Shown here piece by piece: positions 52,925-52,953 of a DNA stretch of 52,953 bases. Position numbers and translations under genes: made by a program. The stretch is from Candidatus Melainabacteria bacterium (lineage in GTDB: Bacteria; Cyanobacteriota; Vampirovibrionia; Obscuribacterales; Obscuribacteraceae). Below the pieces are notes generated by a model. That model made no database searches. It saw nothing but the letters and a program-made list of their open reading frames with translations, and had not been told where the DNA came from. Location: the NCBI GenBank assembly GCA_003151275.1, contig PLXC01000045.1:1-52953 (forward strand), written 5' to 3'. Every line of letters begins with the position of its first letter. Positions within the stretch are counted from its first letter, which is position 1.

Positions 52925-52953
52925 GTGTAGTGGTTACCCCGGGTAATTGCGCG
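52921..52953 (-). CDS. 3' end of the upstream gene, probably nuoM (partial)
   Basis: The last ten codons before a TGA at 52921-52923 are open to the window edge and overlap the nuoN start as ATGA. In nuo operons nuoM precedes nuoN. The ten residues alone do not identify the protein. Confidence 0.4.
   Translation of the reverse strand, partial: RAITRGNHYT

Overview
The window looks like part of a chromosome from an uncultured or little-studied bacterium. The style of its proteins suggests a non-photosynthetic cyanobacterial sister lineage (Melainabacteria/Vampirovibrionia, for example Obscuribacterales). The hints are many secreted TPR proteins, an alpha-2-macroglobulin, a YfhO-type membrane protein, a separate Nuo locus and moderate GC content. 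This is inference from protein style; no rRNA or marker gene in the window proves it.

Layout. (1) 1-1480: a fragment with an 18-bp tandem repeat, then a 5'-truncated NAD-epimerase gene. (2) 1482-3126: the 3' half of a tRNA-Leu(UAG) with its terminator, five TGATCGG direct repeats and a P4-type integrase. This is one end (attR-like) of an integrated island that extends to the right. (3) 3375-8350: a four-repeat helical protein, an MmcQ/YjbR protein and an AbiEi/AbiEii type IV toxin-antitoxin pair with a large inverted repeat over its promoter. (4) 8500-33300: secreted and membrane proteins rich in TPRs, several copies of one jelly-roll-like domain, a 1457-aa alpha-2-macroglobulin, a degenerate Hsp70-like ATPase with a partner gene, and many gene remnants. 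(5) 34374-38473: a Recombinase-In-Trio (RIT) element. Three ATGA-coupled tyrosine recombinases lie between 344-bp inverted arms that carry the 3' end of an IS66 transposase gene; inside the arms, a near-palindromic core lies in direct orientation. (6) 38474-48534: small hypothetical secreted or membrane genes, hairpin repeats, an RHS remnant and a second tRNA 3' fragment. (7) 48535-52953: conserved backbone with tRNA-Arg(CCU), a YfhO-family protein, nuoN and the end of a gene that is probably nuoM.

Functionally, most intact genes in the accessory part encode envelope or exported proteins of unknown role. The known systems are the AbiE toxin-antitoxin, the integrase island end, the RIT element and the alpha-2-macroglobulin. 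Gene decay is prominent: there are in-frame stops in otherwise continuous domains, frameshifted small genes, and 3' remnants of A2M, GNAT, RHS and IS66 genes. Several very short genes absent from a simple ATG/length-based ORF list were found by reading frames by eye.
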